Shown: in pieces, positions 43,554 to 51,553 of the stretch
How the letters are laid out: each line of letters opens with the position of its first letter
Position numbering within the stretch: the first letter of the stretch is position 1
Source of the DNA: Streptomyces antarcticus
GTDB taxonomy: Bacteria > Actinomycetota > Actinomycetes > Streptomycetales > Streptomycetaceae
Length of the DNA stretch: 64,000 nucleotides
Reading direction: 5' to 3'
NCBI RefSeq assembly: GCF_026627255.1
Contig: NZ_JAPNLM010000015.1
Span: forward strand, 22,508 to 86,507
Made by a program: the position numbers and the translations under genes
The notes under the pieces: generated by a model
Databases searched by the model: none
Seen by the model: only the letters and a program-made list of their open reading frames with translations
What the model was told of the DNA's origin: nothing

Positions 43554-43573
43554 GGGTGAGCGAATGCTCACCC
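43554..43573. promoter_or_regulatory. TetR operator 2, spanning the tetR start codon
   Basis: GGGTGAGC-gaat-GCTCACCC, perfect 8-bp arms, the same sequence as operator 1 but for the innermost base of each arm and the centre. The ATG of tetR (43564-43566) is in its middle. Centres of the two operators are 33 bp apart, about three helical turns. Confidence 0.75.
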
Positions 43574-44169
43574 CGAAGTCAAGCCGCCCCACCCCCGAGC
43601 GCCTGCTCGACGCCGCCGAGACGCTGATGCGCACCAGCGGGCTCGCCGGCGCCACCACCAAGGCGATCGCCCGCGAGGCCGGCTGCTCGGAGGCGGCGCT
43701 CTACAAGCACTTCGCGAACAAGGAGGAGCTGTTCGTCCGCGTGCTGATGGAGCGCACGCCCAACGCCGGCCCCCTGATGGCCGCCCTGCACGCCGAATCC
43801 GGGGAGCGGGGGGTCGAGGAGGTGCTCACGGCCATCGCCCGGCACGCCTCGCACTTCTACGCCGACGCCATGCCCATGGCCGCCGCGCTCTTCGCCGAGC
43901 CCGCCCTGCTCACCCGCCATCGCGAGGGGGTCCGGCAGATCGGCGCCGGGCCGCACATGGTCCTGGAGGCGCTCGCAGGCCGGCTGCTGCGGGAGCGCGA
44001 CGCGGGCAGGTTGCGGCCCGACGCCGACCCGGGCACCGCGGCCGCCCTGCTGCTCGGCGCCTGCTTCCAGCGCGCGTTCTTCCTGCACTTCTCCGGTGCG
44101 GACGTGGTCAGTCCGGTCGAGGAGTTCGCCCCCGCCGTGGCCCGGACCGTCTGGGCCGCGCTGCGCTGA
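43564..44169 (+). CDS. TetR family transcriptional regulator
   Basis: A 201-residue repressor. The N-terminal HTH reads RLLDAAETLMRTSGLAGATTKAIAREAGCSEAALYKHFANKEELF (residues 13-57). The C-terminal ligand domain is helical with little named similarity. The start at 43564 is six bases after TAGGGT with no ribosome site, so the mRNA is leaderless and the second operator covers the transcription start: strong autoregulation. Controls the divergent NAD(P)-binding gene. The inducer is unknown. Confidence 0.93.
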   Translation: MLTPKSSRPTPERLLDAAETLMRTSGLAGATTKAIAREAGCSEAALYKHFANKEELFVRVLMERTPNAGPLMAALHAESGERGVEEVLTAIARHASHFYADAMPMAAALFAEPALLTRHREGVRQIGAGPHMVLEALAGRLLRERDAGRLRPDADPGTAAALLLGACFQRAFFLHFSGADVVSPVEEFAPAVARTVWAALR

Positions 44170-44233
44170 GGTCTTGGAGCTCGGCGGTCTTGGAGCTCGA
44201 CGGTCTCAGGGCTCGGTGGTCTCAGAGCTCGGC
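44170..44233. repeat. Four 16-bp tandem repeats
   Basis: Units at 44170-44185, 44186-44201, 44202-44217 and 44218-44233 read ggtcttggagctcggc, ggtcttggagctcgac, ggtctcagggctcggt and ggtctcagagctcggc. The last unit includes the stop codon of the convergent PfkB gene. Confidence 0.9.
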
Positions 44234-45115
44234 CGCGTACGGGGGCTCGGCTCCCGCCCGGGTGCAGGTCAGGGCGGCCGCGTGCGCGGCGTACGCCAGG
44301 ACGTCCGGCCAGTCCACCGGGTCGCCCGCCGTGCCCGCCGTGCCCGGCGCCGTCGTGAGGCGGTGCAGCAGGGCCGCGTTGACGGTGTCGCCCGCCCCGA
44401 TCGTGTCCACCACGCGGACCCGGCGGGCCGGGACCGAGCACTCCCCGCCGTCCCGCGTCCACACGGTCAGGCCCGCCGCACCCCTGGTCAGCACCACCGC
44501 CGACGGCCCCGCCGCCAGCCAGTCGCCGACCCCGCCGCCCAGCCAGGCCGCGTCCTCCTCCGACAGCTTGAGCACCGAGGTGTACGGCAGCAGCCGCTCC
44601 CGGAACCGGGCGCGGTACCCCGCCGGGTCCGCGATCAGCGCCGGCCTGATGTTGGGGTCCAGCAGGGTCAGCAGCCCGCGCCGGGACTCCCGGCGCAGCA
44701 GGGCCTCGTACGCGCTCGCCCCGGGCTCCAGGACCAGGGAGCAGGTCCCGAGCGCGAGGGCCCGTACGCCGTCGGGGAGGGCGGGCGGCAGTGTGAACAG
44801 CCGGTCCGCGGTGCCCTCGACGTAGAAGCCGTAGGAGGCCGAGCCGTCCGGGGCCAGCGAGGGCACGGCGAGGGTGGTCGGCTCCGGCCCGCGCTGGACC
44901 AGCGAGAGGTCCACCCCGGCCGCCCGCAGCCCGGACAGCAGGCTCTCGCCGAAGCCGTCGGCCGAGACCCGGGAGCAGAAGGCGGCCTCGGCGCCGAGCC
45001 GCCCCAGCGCGAGGGCGGTGTTGTACGGGCCCCCGCCCGGCCTCGGCAGCAGCGCGCCCGGCGGCCGCGCCGCTGGCACCAGGTCGATGAGGGCTTCTCC
45101 GCCGACGACGATCAC
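44222..45115 (-). CDS. PfkB-family carbohydrate kinase
   Basis: A 297-residue ribokinase-fold enzyme beginning VIVVGGEALIDLVP, the usual start of fructokinase-like proteins. PfkB motif 1 is GGGPYNTALALGRLGA; motif 2 is DTIGAGDTVNAALL. The specificity residues are not diagnostic; fructose or a related sugar is most likely. TAGCTT lies seven bases before GTG 45115 with no ribosome site, suggesting a leaderless mRNA. Divergent from the Rieske gene and convergent with tetR. The final bases fall in a tandem repeat. Confidence 0.9.
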   Translation of the reverse strand: MIVVGGEALIDLVPAARPPGALLPRPGGGPYNTALALGRLGAEAAFCSRVSADGFGESLLSGLRAAGVDLSLVQRGPEPTTLAVPSLAPDGSASYGFYVEGTADRLFTLPPALPDGVRALALGTCSLVLEPGASAYEALLRRESRRGLLTLLDPNIRPALIADPAGYRARFRERLLPYTSVLKLSEEDAAWLGGGVGDWLAAGPSAVVLTRGAAGLTVWTRDGGECSVPARRVRVVDTIGAGDTVNAALLHRLTTAPGTAGTAGDPVDWPDVLAYAAHAAALTCTRAGAEPPYAAEL

Positions 45116-45238
45116 GCGGGGGAAGCTACCCCATCGGCGCCGGTATCGTCGGGTGCGCCGGAGCTCCGGCCGGGTCCCCGGCCGGCGCCGCGTACGGCCC
45201 CCACGGCCGCCCCACCCCCGCACCACCTGGAGAACCGC

Positions 45239-45670
45239 ATGTCCGCCCCGCAGCCCGCCGCCCGCCGCACCGTCCTGAAGGGCGCCGCAGCGCTCGCCGG
45301 GGCAGCCGGTGCCGGGCTGACCCTCGCGGCCTGCTCGACCGCGACCGACAGCGGCGGCAACACCCCCGCGACTCCCACGGCTCCGGTGGACCTGGGCGCG
45401 GCGGCCGACGTCCCGGTGGGCGGCGCGAAGCTGTACCGGGAGCGGAAGCTGATCGTGAGCTGCCCGGCGGAGGGCCAGTACAAGGCGTTCAGCGCCCAGT
45501 GCACCCACGCGGGCTGCGTCCTGGACAAGATCGTCAAAGGCGAGGGCAACTGCCCCTGCCACGGCAGCCGGTTCGACGTGGAGACGGGCGCGGTCCTGCG
45601 CGGCCCCGCCACCGACCCGCTGCCCGCCGTACCGGTGAGGGCGGAGAACGGCACGCTGATCGCGGGGTGA
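45239..45670 (+). CDS. Rieske [2Fe-2S] lipoprotein exported by Tat
   Basis: A 143-residue protein. Residues 9-14 (RRTVLK) form a twin-arginine signal; the lipobox is LTLAAC with Cys32 as the lipidation site. After a Thr/Pro linker comes a compact Rieske domain: CTHAGC at 88 (Cys88 and His90 ligands) and CPCHGSRFD at 105 (Cys105, His108), with the disulfide cysteines also present. It ends in PLPAVPVRAENGTLIAG. Such proteins are electron carriers on the outer face of the membrane; no partner oxidase is adjacent. The stop is inside an 11-bp tandem repeat. Confidence 0.95.
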   Translation: MSAPQPAARRTVLKGAAALAGAAGAGLTLAACSTATDSGGNTPATPTAPVDLGAAADVPVGGAKLYRERKLIVSCPAEGQYKAFSAQCTHAGCVLDKIVKGEGNCPCHGSRFDVETGAVLRGPATDPLPAVPVRAENGTLIAG

Positions 45671-45711
45671 TCGCGGGGTGATCGCGGGGTGATCGCGGGG
45701 TGATCGCGGGG
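45659..45711. repeat. 11-bp tandem repeats over the Rieske stop codon
   Basis: atcgcggggtg is repeated at 45659, 45670, 45681 and 45692, with a partial fifth copy at 45703. The first copy encodes the last Ile-Ala-Gly and the TGA. Because 11 is not a multiple of 3, the extra copies lie outside the protein. Confidence 0.9.
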
Positions 45712-45715
45712 GAGC

Positions 45716-45754
45716 GTGGGCCGAGCACGGCCCACGGCTCAGCCGCAGTCGGCT
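45716..45754 (+). terminator. Tandem hairpins after the Rieske gene
   Basis: GTGGGCCG-agca-CGGCCCAC (45716-45735) and CAGCCG-cagt-CGGCTG (45739-45754) follow one another. No T-run. Confidence 0.7.
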
Positions 45755-45856
45755 GTGAACCGGCCTCCATCATGCGTCGGCCCCACGGGTCCGTCCGCCG
45801 CCCCGCCCGCGACTCCCGGCCGCCGGTCCCGGTTCCGGGCTGCCGGTCCCACCCGA

Positions 45857-46789
45857 TCAGTCCCAGTCCCACGCGATGCCGAGGATGCCGCGCCGCACCC
45901 CCTGCTCCAGCAGGTGCACCGCGCGGTGCCGGCCGCTCGGGGTCAGGTCTGCGAGACCGGTGCGCGGGGCCTGCGGGCCGCTGCGGGCGAAGCGCCGGCA
46001 GCGCACCGGCAGGGCCGCCTCGTCGAAGCGGACCTGGAGCATGTACTGCCCGCCCGCATAGCTGAACCCGCGCACGTACTCGTCGCTGCGGGCACCCGTG
46101 CCGTCCTCGACGCCGTAGCCGAAGACGTACGTGTCACCGCGCCGCAGCCGCGCGTCGAACAGCAGCTCGGCGACCACGACCCCGGCCGCCGGGTGGCACC
46201 GCACGCGGCCGGTGCGGCAGTTCTCGTACGCCGTCACGCCCACCCGGGAGGCGTCGCAGCCCGGATCGCCGTGGTGGACGGCGAGGTAGCGGTCGACCCC
46301 GTCGCGGTGGGCCCGGACGATCTGCTGGGACTCCCGGGACCGCAGCTCCCCGGCGGCGCCGATGCGCACCCGCTCGTGGTGGCCGACGGAGTGCAGTCCG
46401 CCGTCGGGCGGGAGCTCCATCGCCTCCAGCAGCTGCTCCACCGCCGCGCCCACCCCGACCAGCGCCCGGTACGAACGGGAGGCCGGGCGGGCCGCGCCGG
46501 CGGCCGCCTCCGGCGTGCCGAGCAGGCGCGACAGGGCCCCCTCCGGAAGCTCCAGGATCTGCTCCAGCGCGGCGACGGCCCGCAGGGACTCCGGGTGGCG
46601 CGGCCGCCGGGCGCCCTGCTGCCAGTAGCTGAGGCTGGTGACGCCGACCTTGATGCCGCGCGCCGCGAGCCGGTGCTGCACCCGGTGCAGCGGCAGGCCG
46701 CGCGCGGCCAGGGCGGCGCGCAGGGCGAGGTGGAAGGGTCCGGTGCGCAGCAGGTGTCCGATATCCGCCGTGTCCCCGGCCGGCCGCAT
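45857..46789 (-). CDS. XRE-type HTH transcriptional regulator with unknown C-terminal domain
   Basis: A 310-residue protein. The N-terminal part (FHLALRAALAARGLPLHRVQHRLAARGIKVGVTSLSYWQQGARRPRHPESLRAVAALEQILELPEGALSRLLG, residues 19-92) is a helix-turn-helix with a following helix bundle. The remaining 200 residues are beta-rich and Cys/His-containing (HHGDPGCDASRVGVTAYENCRTGRVRCHPAAGVVVAELLFDARLRRGDTYVFGYGVED), a domain I do not recognise. The ATG at 46789 is preceded by GAGGAG. Upstream lies TGTGAACGTTCACA, 12 bases from its start. It is divergent from the papain-like protease pair, which it may control. Confidence 0.82.
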   Translation of the reverse strand: MRPAGDTADIGHLLRTGPFHLALRAALAARGLPLHRVQHRLAARGIKVGVTSLSYWQQGARRPRHPESLRAVAALEQILELPEGALSRLLGTPEAAAGAARPASRSYRALVGVGAAVEQLLEAMELPPDGGLHSVGHHERVRIGAAGELRSRESQQIVRAHRDGVDRYLAVHHGDPGCDASRVGVTAYENCRTGRVRCHPAAGVVVAELLFDARLRRGDTYVFGYGVEDGTGARSDEYVRGFSYAGGQYMLQVRFDEAALPVRCRRFARSGPQAPRTGLADLTPSGRHRAVHLLEQGVRRGILGIAWDWD

Positions 46790-46800
46790 GGCGACTCCTC

Positions 46801-46900
46801 TGTGAACGTTCACACGTGTCGGAGCGGGGCCCGCGCGGGTGGCTCCGGGGGACCAGGTGAAACGACAGCAACCGTTCACACCGCAGCCCCACTGTTCACA
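46801..46900. promoter_or_regulatory. GTTCACA operator array in the XRE/protease divergent region
   Basis: TGTGAACGTTCACA (46801-46814) is a perfect 14-bp palindrome. Two more GTTCACA half-sites lie at 46874-46880 and 46894-46900, 20 bases apart. The array lies between the XRE start (46789) and the protease start (47018). The palindrome is a good candidate autoregulatory site. Confidence 0.55.
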
Positions 46901-47017
46901 CTGCAATGTCACCGCGTATTGAAGCGTGTTGACCTGATCGCGACAACACCCCGATGCTCCTCCACAGCGTCCGGACGCGCTCCTCCACCCCCACATCCCC
47001 GCCTCGGGAGGAACGCG

Positions 47018-47623
47018 ATGCGCAACAGAAAGCGGCGGCCGTACCCGGCCGCCCTCCTCACCGCCCTGCTCCTCGCCCTGTCCTTCAACACCGGCACCGC
47101 CACCGCCGTCGGCGCCGGTACGGACAGCGCGAGTGCCGCCCTCGCCGCCAAGCGCCTGAACATCACCATGCAGGCGCAACAGAAGACCAACTGGTGCTGG
47201 GCCGCCGGCGGCAACACCATCGCCACCTGGTTCGGCCGCAGCTACAGCCAGAACCAGTTCTGCAACGCCGCCTTCAACCGCCAGCAGGGCTCCGAATGCC
47301 CCAACAACCAGGCGACCCTCGGCAACGTCCAGACCGGCCTGCGCTGGGCCGGCGTCAACCCCGGCTCCTACGTGACCGGCTGGCTCCAGTACTCCACCGT
47401 CCAGACCGAGATCAACGCCAACCGCCCGGTCGAGACCCGGATCCAGTGGTCCAACGGCGGCGGCCACATGCACGTCCTCTACGGCTACGACACCGCGAGC
47501 AACTGGGTCTACTGGGGAGACCCGTGGCCCTCCAGCGACCGCTACAACTGGGCCTCCCACGCCTGGTACGTCAACAACAGCACCTTCTCCTGGACCCACT
47601 CCCTCTACCGGATCGGGGCGTGA
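47018..47623 (+). CDS. Secreted papain-like cysteine protease
   Basis: A 201-residue protein with a Sec signal peptide (RNRKRRPYPAALLTALLLALS, residues 2-22) and a papain-like/C39-like catalytic domain: QKTNWCWAAGGNTIATWF, with Cys60 nucleophile, the GGGHMHVLYGYD segment with His150/His152, and YWGDPWP with an Asp/Asn. Two more cysteines (QFCNAAFNRQQGSECPNN) can form a disulfide. The fold resembles AvrRpt2/C70-type and C39-like peptidases. The ATG follows GGGAGGAAC. The next gene begins six bases after its stop, a two-gene operon. Confidence 0.9.
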   Translation: MRNRKRRPYPAALLTALLLALSFNTGTATAVGAGTDSASAALAAKRLNITMQAQQKTNWCWAAGGNTIATWFGRSYSQNQFCNAAFNRQQGSECPNNQATLGNVQTGLRWAGVNPGSYVTGWLQYSTVQTEINANRPVETRIQWSNGGGHMHVLYGYDTASNWVYWGDPWPSSDRYNWASHAWYVNNSTFSWTHSLYRIGA

Positions 47624-47628
47624 GCGCC

Positions 47629-48435
47629 ATGACCCCGCGCACCACAGCCGCCGCCGCGGTCCTCGCGGCCACCGTCCTCCTCGGCCTCGGCGGGCAGGCC
47701 GCCGCCGCGCCCGTGCCGCAGCCCGGAGCGGCCACCGCCGAGACCCTGGCCACCGCCGAGACCCTGGCCGCCGCCGACCGGGCGGCCGCGTCCCCCGAGA
47801 GCCTGGCCACCCTCTCCCGCTTCTTCTCCCGGGAGGGCAAGGTCTCGGCCGCCGCCGCGCGGCCCCGGGTCGAGGGCACGGCGATCCCGGTCAGCCACCT
47901 CTCCCCGGAGTTCGTCGCGGGGAAGGCGGGGGCGCCGGTGGCCCGCCTGGAGTTCCTCGCCAGCGAGGCCGTCGCCGCCGACGGACAGCGCGCCGCCCTG
48001 TGGACCGCCCGGACGGAGGCCGGCTGGCAGGTGGTGAACATAGCCACCGGGGACGACGAGTTCCGCTACGCGCGGCTCGGCGCCGCGAAACTCCCGGGCG
48101 GGACCGTGTTCCGGGAGCCGCAGATCGACGCCTGGTACGTCGCCGGGGGCAGCAGGGTGCTGCCGCTGGACGAGGACGCGGTGCGGGCCGTCGGCGCCGG
48201 GGGCACCAGCCTCACCGGCTACCGGGCGCGGGTCGTGCAGGCGTACGGGAACAAGCTGCCGGGCTCGGCCTATGCCGAGGGGGGCATGGCGGGGGGCTTC
48301 GACGAGGCCCCGTCGCCCGCCGGGTCCGCAGGGGCTCCGGCGGAACTGCTCGCCGGAGCCGGGGCGCTCGCGCTGGGCGGTGCGGGGGCACTGGTCCTGG
48401 CACGCTCCCGGCGGCGCACCTCCGCCGCGGCGTAG
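47629..48435 (+). CDS. Signal-peptide protein with C-terminal membrane anchor, paired with the protease
   Basis: A 268-residue protein of unknown family. Residues 1-28 are a signal peptide; an Ala-rich segment with a short duplication (ETLATAETLAAAD) follows; the middle 150 residues are a compact domain (RVEGTAIPVSHLSPEFVAGKAGAPVARLEFLASEAVAADGQRAALWTARTEAGWQVVNIATGDDEFRYA). The C-terminus is a transmembrane helix (LLAGAGALALGGAGALVLARSRRR), giving a type I anchor. ATG 47629 is chosen; GTG 47620 overlaps the protease stop. The arrangement suggests a membrane-held inhibitor, substrate or co-factor of the secreted protease. Confidence 0.7.
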   Translation: MTPRTTAAAAVLAATVLLGLGGQAAAAPVPQPGAATAETLATAETLAAADRAAASPESLATLSRFFSREGKVSAAAARPRVEGTAIPVSHLSPEFVAGKAGAPVARLEFLASEAVAADGQRAALWTARTEAGWQVVNIATGDDEFRYARLGAAKLPGGTVFREPQIDAWYVAGGSRVLPLDEDAVRAVGAGGTSLTGYRARVVQAYGNKLPGSAYAEGGMAGGFDEAPSPAGSAGAPAELLAGAGALALGGAGALVLARSRRRTSAAA

Positions 48436-48574
48436 CCCCGCGCGCGGGGTCCGGCTCCCGCCAGGGGCCGGGCCCCGCCGCATCCGGGCCCGGCCCGCAT
48501 CCCGAGCAGGGCTGCGGCCGGGGCCGGGCGCCGACGGCGCCGAGGGCATCCGGCCCGTTGTCGGCGGGCGCAAG

Positions 48575-48580
48575 TAGGGT
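48575..48580 (+). promoter_or_regulatory. -10 box giving a leaderless uvrC transcript
   Basis: TAGGGT, seven bases, ATG 48588; no Shine-Dalgarno. A CCCCGCGCGCGGGG palindrome at 48437-48450 may terminate the upstream operon. Confidence 0.5.
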
Positions 48581-48587
48581 GGGCGGC

Positions 48588-50609
48588 ATGGCCGACCCTT
48601 CCAGCTACCGCCCCAAGCCGGGACAGATCCCCGACTCCCCGGGGGTCTACAGATTCCGCGACGAGCACCGCCGGGTGATCTACGTCGGGAAGGCCAAGAA
48701 CCTGCGCCAGCGGCTGGGCAGCTACTTCCAGGACGTCGCCAACCTGCACCCCCGCACCGCCACCATGGTGACCACGGCCGCCTCCGTCGAGTGGACCGTC
48801 GTCTCCACCGAGGTCGAGGCGCTCCAGCTGGAGTACTCCTGGATCAAGGAGTACGACCCCCGGTTCAACGTCAAGTACCGCGACGACAAGAGCTACCCCT
48901 CCCTCGCCGTCACCCTCAACGAGGAGTACCCGCGGGTCCAGGTCATGCGCGGCCCCAAGAAGAAGGGCGTGCGCTACTTCGGCCCGTACGGGCACGCCTG
49001 GGCCATCCGCGAGACCGTCGACCTGATGCTGCGGGTCTTCCCCGTCCGCACCTGCTCCGCCGGGGTCTTCAAGCGCTCCGCGCAGATCGGCCGCCCCTGC
49101 CTCCTCGGCTACATCGGCAAGTGCTCCGCGCCCTGCGTCGGCCGGGTCACCCCCGAGGAGCACCGCGAACTGGCCGACGACTTCTGCGACTTCATGGCCG
49201 GCCGCACCGGCACCTACCTCTCCCGCCTCGAACGGCAGATGCACGAGGCCGCCGAGGCGATGGAGTACGAGAAGGCCGCCCGGCTGCGCGACGACATGGG
49301 CGCGCTGCGCCGCGCCATGGAGAAGAACGCCGTCGTGCTCGCCGACGCCACCGACGCCGACCTCGTCGCGGTCGCCGAGGACGAGCTCGAGGCCGCCGTG
49401 CAGATCTTCCACGTACGCGGCGGCCGGGTCCGCGGCCAGCGCGGCTGGGTCACCGACAAGGTCGAGGCCGTCGACACCGCCGGGCTCGTCGAGCACGCCC
49501 TCCAGCAGCTGTACGGGGAGGAGAAGGGCGAGGCGGTGCCCAAGGAGGTGCTGGTCCCCGCGCTCCCCGAGGACGCGCCGGCCCTGAGCCAGTGGCTCGC
49601 CGAGCGCCGCGGCTCGAACGTCAGCCTGCGCATCCCGCAGCGCGGCGACAAGAAGGCGCTGATGGAGACCGTCCACCGCAACGCCCAGCAGTCCCTCGCC
49701 CTCCACAAGACCAAGCGCGCCAGCGACCTCACCACCCGCTCCCGGGCCCTGGAGGAGATCGCCGACGCCCTGGACCTGGACGGCGCGCCGCTGCGCATCG
49801 AGTGCTTCGACATCTCCCACCTGCAGGGCGACGACGTGGTGGCCTCCATGGTCGTCTTCGAGGACGGCCTCGCTCGCAAGAGCGAGTACCGCCGCTTCCA
49901 GATCAAGACGTTCGAGGGGCAGGACGACGTCCGCTCCATGCACGAGGTGGTCTCCCGCCGCTTCCGCCGCTACCTCCAGGAGAAGCTGAAGACGGGCGAG
50001 TGGTCCCCCGAGGACGCCGACGACGCGGGCGCGGCGGCCGGGGCGGAGGACGACGGGCGGCCCAAGCGCTTCGCCTACCCGCCCCAGCTCGTCGTGGTCG
50101 ACGGCGGCCAGCCGCAGGTGGCCGCCGCCAAGCGGGCCCTGGAGGAGCTCGGGATCGACGACGTCGCCGTGTGCGGCCTCGCCAAGCGGCTGGAGGAGGT
50201 CTGGCTGCCGGGCGAGGACGACCCGGTCGTGCTGCCCCGCACCAGCGAGGGCCTGTACCTGCTCCAGCGGATCCGCGACGAGGCCCACCGCTTCGCCATC
50301 CAGTACCAGCGCAACAAGCGCGGCAAGCGCTTCACGTCCGGGCCGCTGGACGAGGTGCCCGGCCTCGGCGAGAGCCGCAAGCAGGCCCTGGTCAAACACT
50401 TCGGTTCGGTGAAGAAGCTGAGACAGGCGACAATCGACCAGATCTGCGAGGTCCCGGGCATAGGCCGCAAGACGGCCGAGACCGTGGCCGCGGCCCTCGC
50501 CGGAGCGGTGCCCGCCGGCCCTGCGGTCAACACGGCCACAGGAGAGATCATTGAGGATGAGACCCCCGCACCCGCGGGAGCATCGTCCGAACGGGGGACC
50601 GAGCAATGA
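48588..50609 (+). CDS. uvrC: Excinuclease ABC subunit C
   Basis: The 673-residue nuclease of nucleotide excision repair. In order: GIY-YIG domain (SPGVYRFRDEHRRVIYVGKAKNLRQRL, residues 18-44, 3' incision), a Cys cluster (CSAGVF, CLLGYIGKCSAPC), UVR domain (RLERQMHEAAEAMEYEKAARLRDDM) that binds UvrB, an RNase H-like 5' nuclease (IECFDISHLQG with Asp, VVVDGGQPQV) and two helix-hairpin-helix motifs (VPGLGESRKQALVKHFGS, VPGIGRKTAETVA). The stop overlaps the next start (ATGA): head of the uvrC-rapZ-yvcK-whiA operon. Confidence 0.98.
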   Translation: MADPSSYRPKPGQIPDSPGVYRFRDEHRRVIYVGKAKNLRQRLGSYFQDVANLHPRTATMVTTAASVEWTVVSTEVEALQLEYSWIKEYDPRFNVKYRDDKSYPSLAVTLNEEYPRVQVMRGPKKKGVRYFGPYGHAWAIRETVDLMLRVFPVRTCSAGVFKRSAQIGRPCLLGYIGKCSAPCVGRVTPEEHRELADDFCDFMAGRTGTYLSRLERQMHEAAEAMEYEKAARLRDDMGALRRAMEKNAVVLADATDADLVAVAEDELEAAVQIFHVRGGRVRGQRGWVTDKVEAVDTAGLVEHALQQLYGEEKGEAVPKEVLVPALPEDAPALSQWLAERRGSNVSLRIPQRGDKKALMETVHRNAQQSLALHKTKRASDLTTRSRALEEIADALDLDGAPLRIECFDISHLQGDDVVASMVVFEDGLARKSEYRRFQIKTFEGQDDVRSMHEVVSRRFRRYLQEKLKTGEWSPEDADDAGAAAGAEDDGRPKRFAYPPQLVVVDGGQPQVAAAKRALEELGIDDVAVCGLAKRLEEVWLPGEDDPVVLPRTSEGLYLLQRIRDEAHRFAIQYQRNKRGKRFTSGPLDEVPGLGESRKQALVKHFGSVKKLRQATIDQICEVPGIGRKTAETVAAALAGAVPAGPAVNTATGEIIEDETPAPAGASSERGTEQ

Positions 50610-51553
50610 CCGAGCACGAGACCACGCACGACCGAGACGGAGCACAGGTGAGTACGGGCACGACAGTGGAGCCCGGAGATACCGCCGAGGCGGCCATCCC
50701 CGAGCTGGTGATCATCTCCGGCATGTCCGGGGCCGGCCGCAGTACGGCGGCCAAGTGTCTGGAGGACCTCGGCTGGTTCGTCGTCGACAACCTCCCGCCC
50801 GCGCTGATCCCCACCATGGTGGAGCTCGGCGCCCGCTCCCAGGGCAACGTGGCGCGCATCGCCGTCGTCGTAGACGTCCGCGGCCGCCAGTTCTTCGACG
50901 CCCTGCGCGAATCCCTCGCCGACCTCGACAGCAAGGGAGTCACCCGGCGCATCGTCTTCCTGGAGTCCTCCGACGACGCGCTGGTCCGCCGCTTCGAGTC
51001 GGTCCGCCGCCCCCACCCCCTCCAGGGCGACGGACGCATCACCGACGGCATCGCCGCCGAGCGCGACCTGCTGCGCGAGCTGCGCGGCGACGCCGACCTG
51101 GTGATCGACACCTCCAGCCTGAACGTCCACGAACTGCGCGCCAAGATGGACGCCCAGTTCGCCGGGGACGAGGAGCCCGAGCTGCGGGCCACCGTCATGT
51201 CCTTCGGCTACAAGTACGGCCTCCCCGTCGACGCCGACCTCGTCGTCGACTGCCGCTTCATCCCCAACCCGCACTGGGTCCCGGAGCTGCGCCCCTTCAC
51301 CGGGCTCAACGAGGAGGTGTCGGGGTACGTTTTCAGCCAGCCCGGCGCCAAGGAGTTCCTCGACCGCTACACCGAGCTGCTCCAGCTCATCGCCACCGGC
51401 TACCGCCGCGAGGGCAAGCGGTACGTGACCATCGCGGTCGGGTGCACGGGCGGTAAGCACCGCAGCGTGGCCATGTCCGAGAAGCTCGCCGCCCGCCTCG
51501 CCTCCGAGGGAGTCGAGACCGTCGTAGTCCACCGGGACATGGGGCGCGAGTGA
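50606..51553 (+). CDS. rapZ: RapZ (YvcJ) family nucleotide-binding protein
   Basis: A 315-residue P-loop protein. Walker A is GMSGAGRST (residues 39-47, with Arg for Lys), then FVVDNLPPALIP, DVRGRQF, RRPHPLQ and the RapZ C-terminal domain FGYKYGLPVDADLVVDCRFIPNPHWVPELRPFTGL and TIAVGCTGGKHRSV. In E. coli RapZ steers RNase E to the small RNA GlmZ; in actinobacteria the role is unproven and likely linked to cell wall and nucleotide sensing. The first 30 residues are acidic and disordered. Overlaps both neighbours by four bases. Confidence 0.95.
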   Translation: MTEHETTHDRDGAQVSTGTTVEPGDTAEAAIPELVIISGMSGAGRSTAAKCLEDLGWFVVDNLPPALIPTMVELGARSQGNVARIAVVVDVRGRQFFDALRESLADLDSKGVTRRIVFLESSDDALVRRFESVRRPHPLQGDGRITDGIAAERDLLRELRGDADLVIDTSSLNVHELRAKMDAQFAGDEEPELRATVMSFGYKYGLPVDADLVVDCRFIPNPHWVPELRPFTGLNEEVSGYVFSQPGAKEFLDRYTELLQLIATGYRREGKRYVTIAVGCTGGKHRSVAMSEKLAARLASEGVETVVVHRDMGRE

